Assembly (NCBI RefSeq): GCF_001899075.1
Contig: NZ_MKVA01000005.1
Location: forward strand, 1-64,000
DNA from: Devosia sp. 67-54
GTDB lineage: Bacteria; Pseudomonadota; Alphaproteobacteria; Rhizobiales; Devosiaceae
Length of the DNA stretch: 64,000 nt
Direction of reading: 5' to 3'
A model generated the notes under the pieces. That model searched no databases. It was not told the DNA's origin and worked only from the letters and a program-made list of their open reading frames with translations. A program made the position numbers and the translations under genes. Position 1 is the stretch's first letter; each line of letters begins with the position of its first letter. Shown one piece after another: positions 63,961 to 64,000 of the stretch.

Positions 63961-64000
63961 CTAGGCGATCCTGGCGCAGCGCAGGAAGGTCATGCCATTG
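63961..64000 (-). CDS. C-terminus of a gene cut by the window edge
   Basis: The last 12 codons of a minus-strand frame read NGMTFLRCARIA followed by TAG at 63961-63963. The ending looks like a protein C-terminus, but the fragment is too short to name. Bases 63846-63960 hold no gene. Confidence 0.35.
   Translation of the reverse strand, partial: NGMTFLRCARIA

Overview
The window looks like a chromosomal segment of a high-GC alphaproteobacterium of the order Hyphomicrobiales (Rhizobiales), most plausibly a Devosia-like free-living heterotroph. The order-level call rests on a complete PhyR-NepR-EcfG general stress locus, chvE-gguAB, the rhizobial thuR/thuEFGKAB trehalose set, a smoEFGK-mtlK polyol operon and an Irr-type iron box. 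The genus is only a guess. Genes are dense, many operons use ATGA or TGATG stop-start overlaps, and I see no tRNA, rRNA, insertion sequence, phage or CRISPR array.

Layout. 0.2-2.4 kb: acetamidase/formamidase with a degenerate M15-like protein, divergent from a TRIC-type membrane protein. 2.6-3.7 kb: an orphan sugar-ABC ATPase. 3.8-8.2 kb: a polar amino-acid ABC operon ending in an aspartoacylase/AstE-type deacylase. 8.3-14.1 kb: a stress island with phyR, nepR, ecfG, a receiver protein lacking the phospho-acceptor Asp, a Crp/Fnr regulator, a lipid-kinase-like protein and five small or membrane proteins. Several of these carry exact EcfG promoters (GGAAC-N16/17-CGTT). 14.3-21.1 kb: the widespread but functionally unexplained transglutaminase / circularly permuted ATP-grasp / alpha-E / DUF2126 cluster. 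21.7-32.1 kb: a mannitol/sorbitol uptake and oxidation operon with a HAD-FGGY kinase fusion, a SorC-type regulator and a FadR-type regulator. 32.5-36.5 kb: chvE-gguAB. 36.6-41.8 kb: a PotABCD/FbpABC-like importer co-transcribed with a mercaptopyruvate sulfurtransferase and a GNAT acetyltransferase. 41.8-42.9 kb: about 1 kb without genes, rich in inverted repeats. 42.9-47.9 kb: a periplasmic imelysin / di-haem oxidase / imelysin / DUF1513 operon, probably iron regulated. 47.9-55.6 kb: thuR and thuEFGKAB with LacI-type operators. 55.6-60.7 kb: stress membrane protein, methyltransferase, second ThuA-like protein, cytochrome b plus exported molybdopterin oxidoreductase, and several very small exported or membrane proteins. 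60.6-63.8 kb: a miniature ligase / carrier protein / condensation-type acyltransferase set.

How it works together. Four ABC importers and their enzymes point to a life on plant- or soil-derived solutes (polyols, aldoses, trehalose/maltose, amino acids). Each solute system has either its own regulator or recognisable operator candidates. The stress island combines the EcfG core circuit with likely target genes placed next to it. The most open biology is in the transglutaminase/ATP-grasp cluster, the stand-alone ligase-carrier-condensation trio, the Asp-less receiver, the HAD-kinase fusion and the degenerate M15-like protein. Palindromic intergenic repeats of families common in alphaproteobacteria lie between, and sometimes inside, operons.
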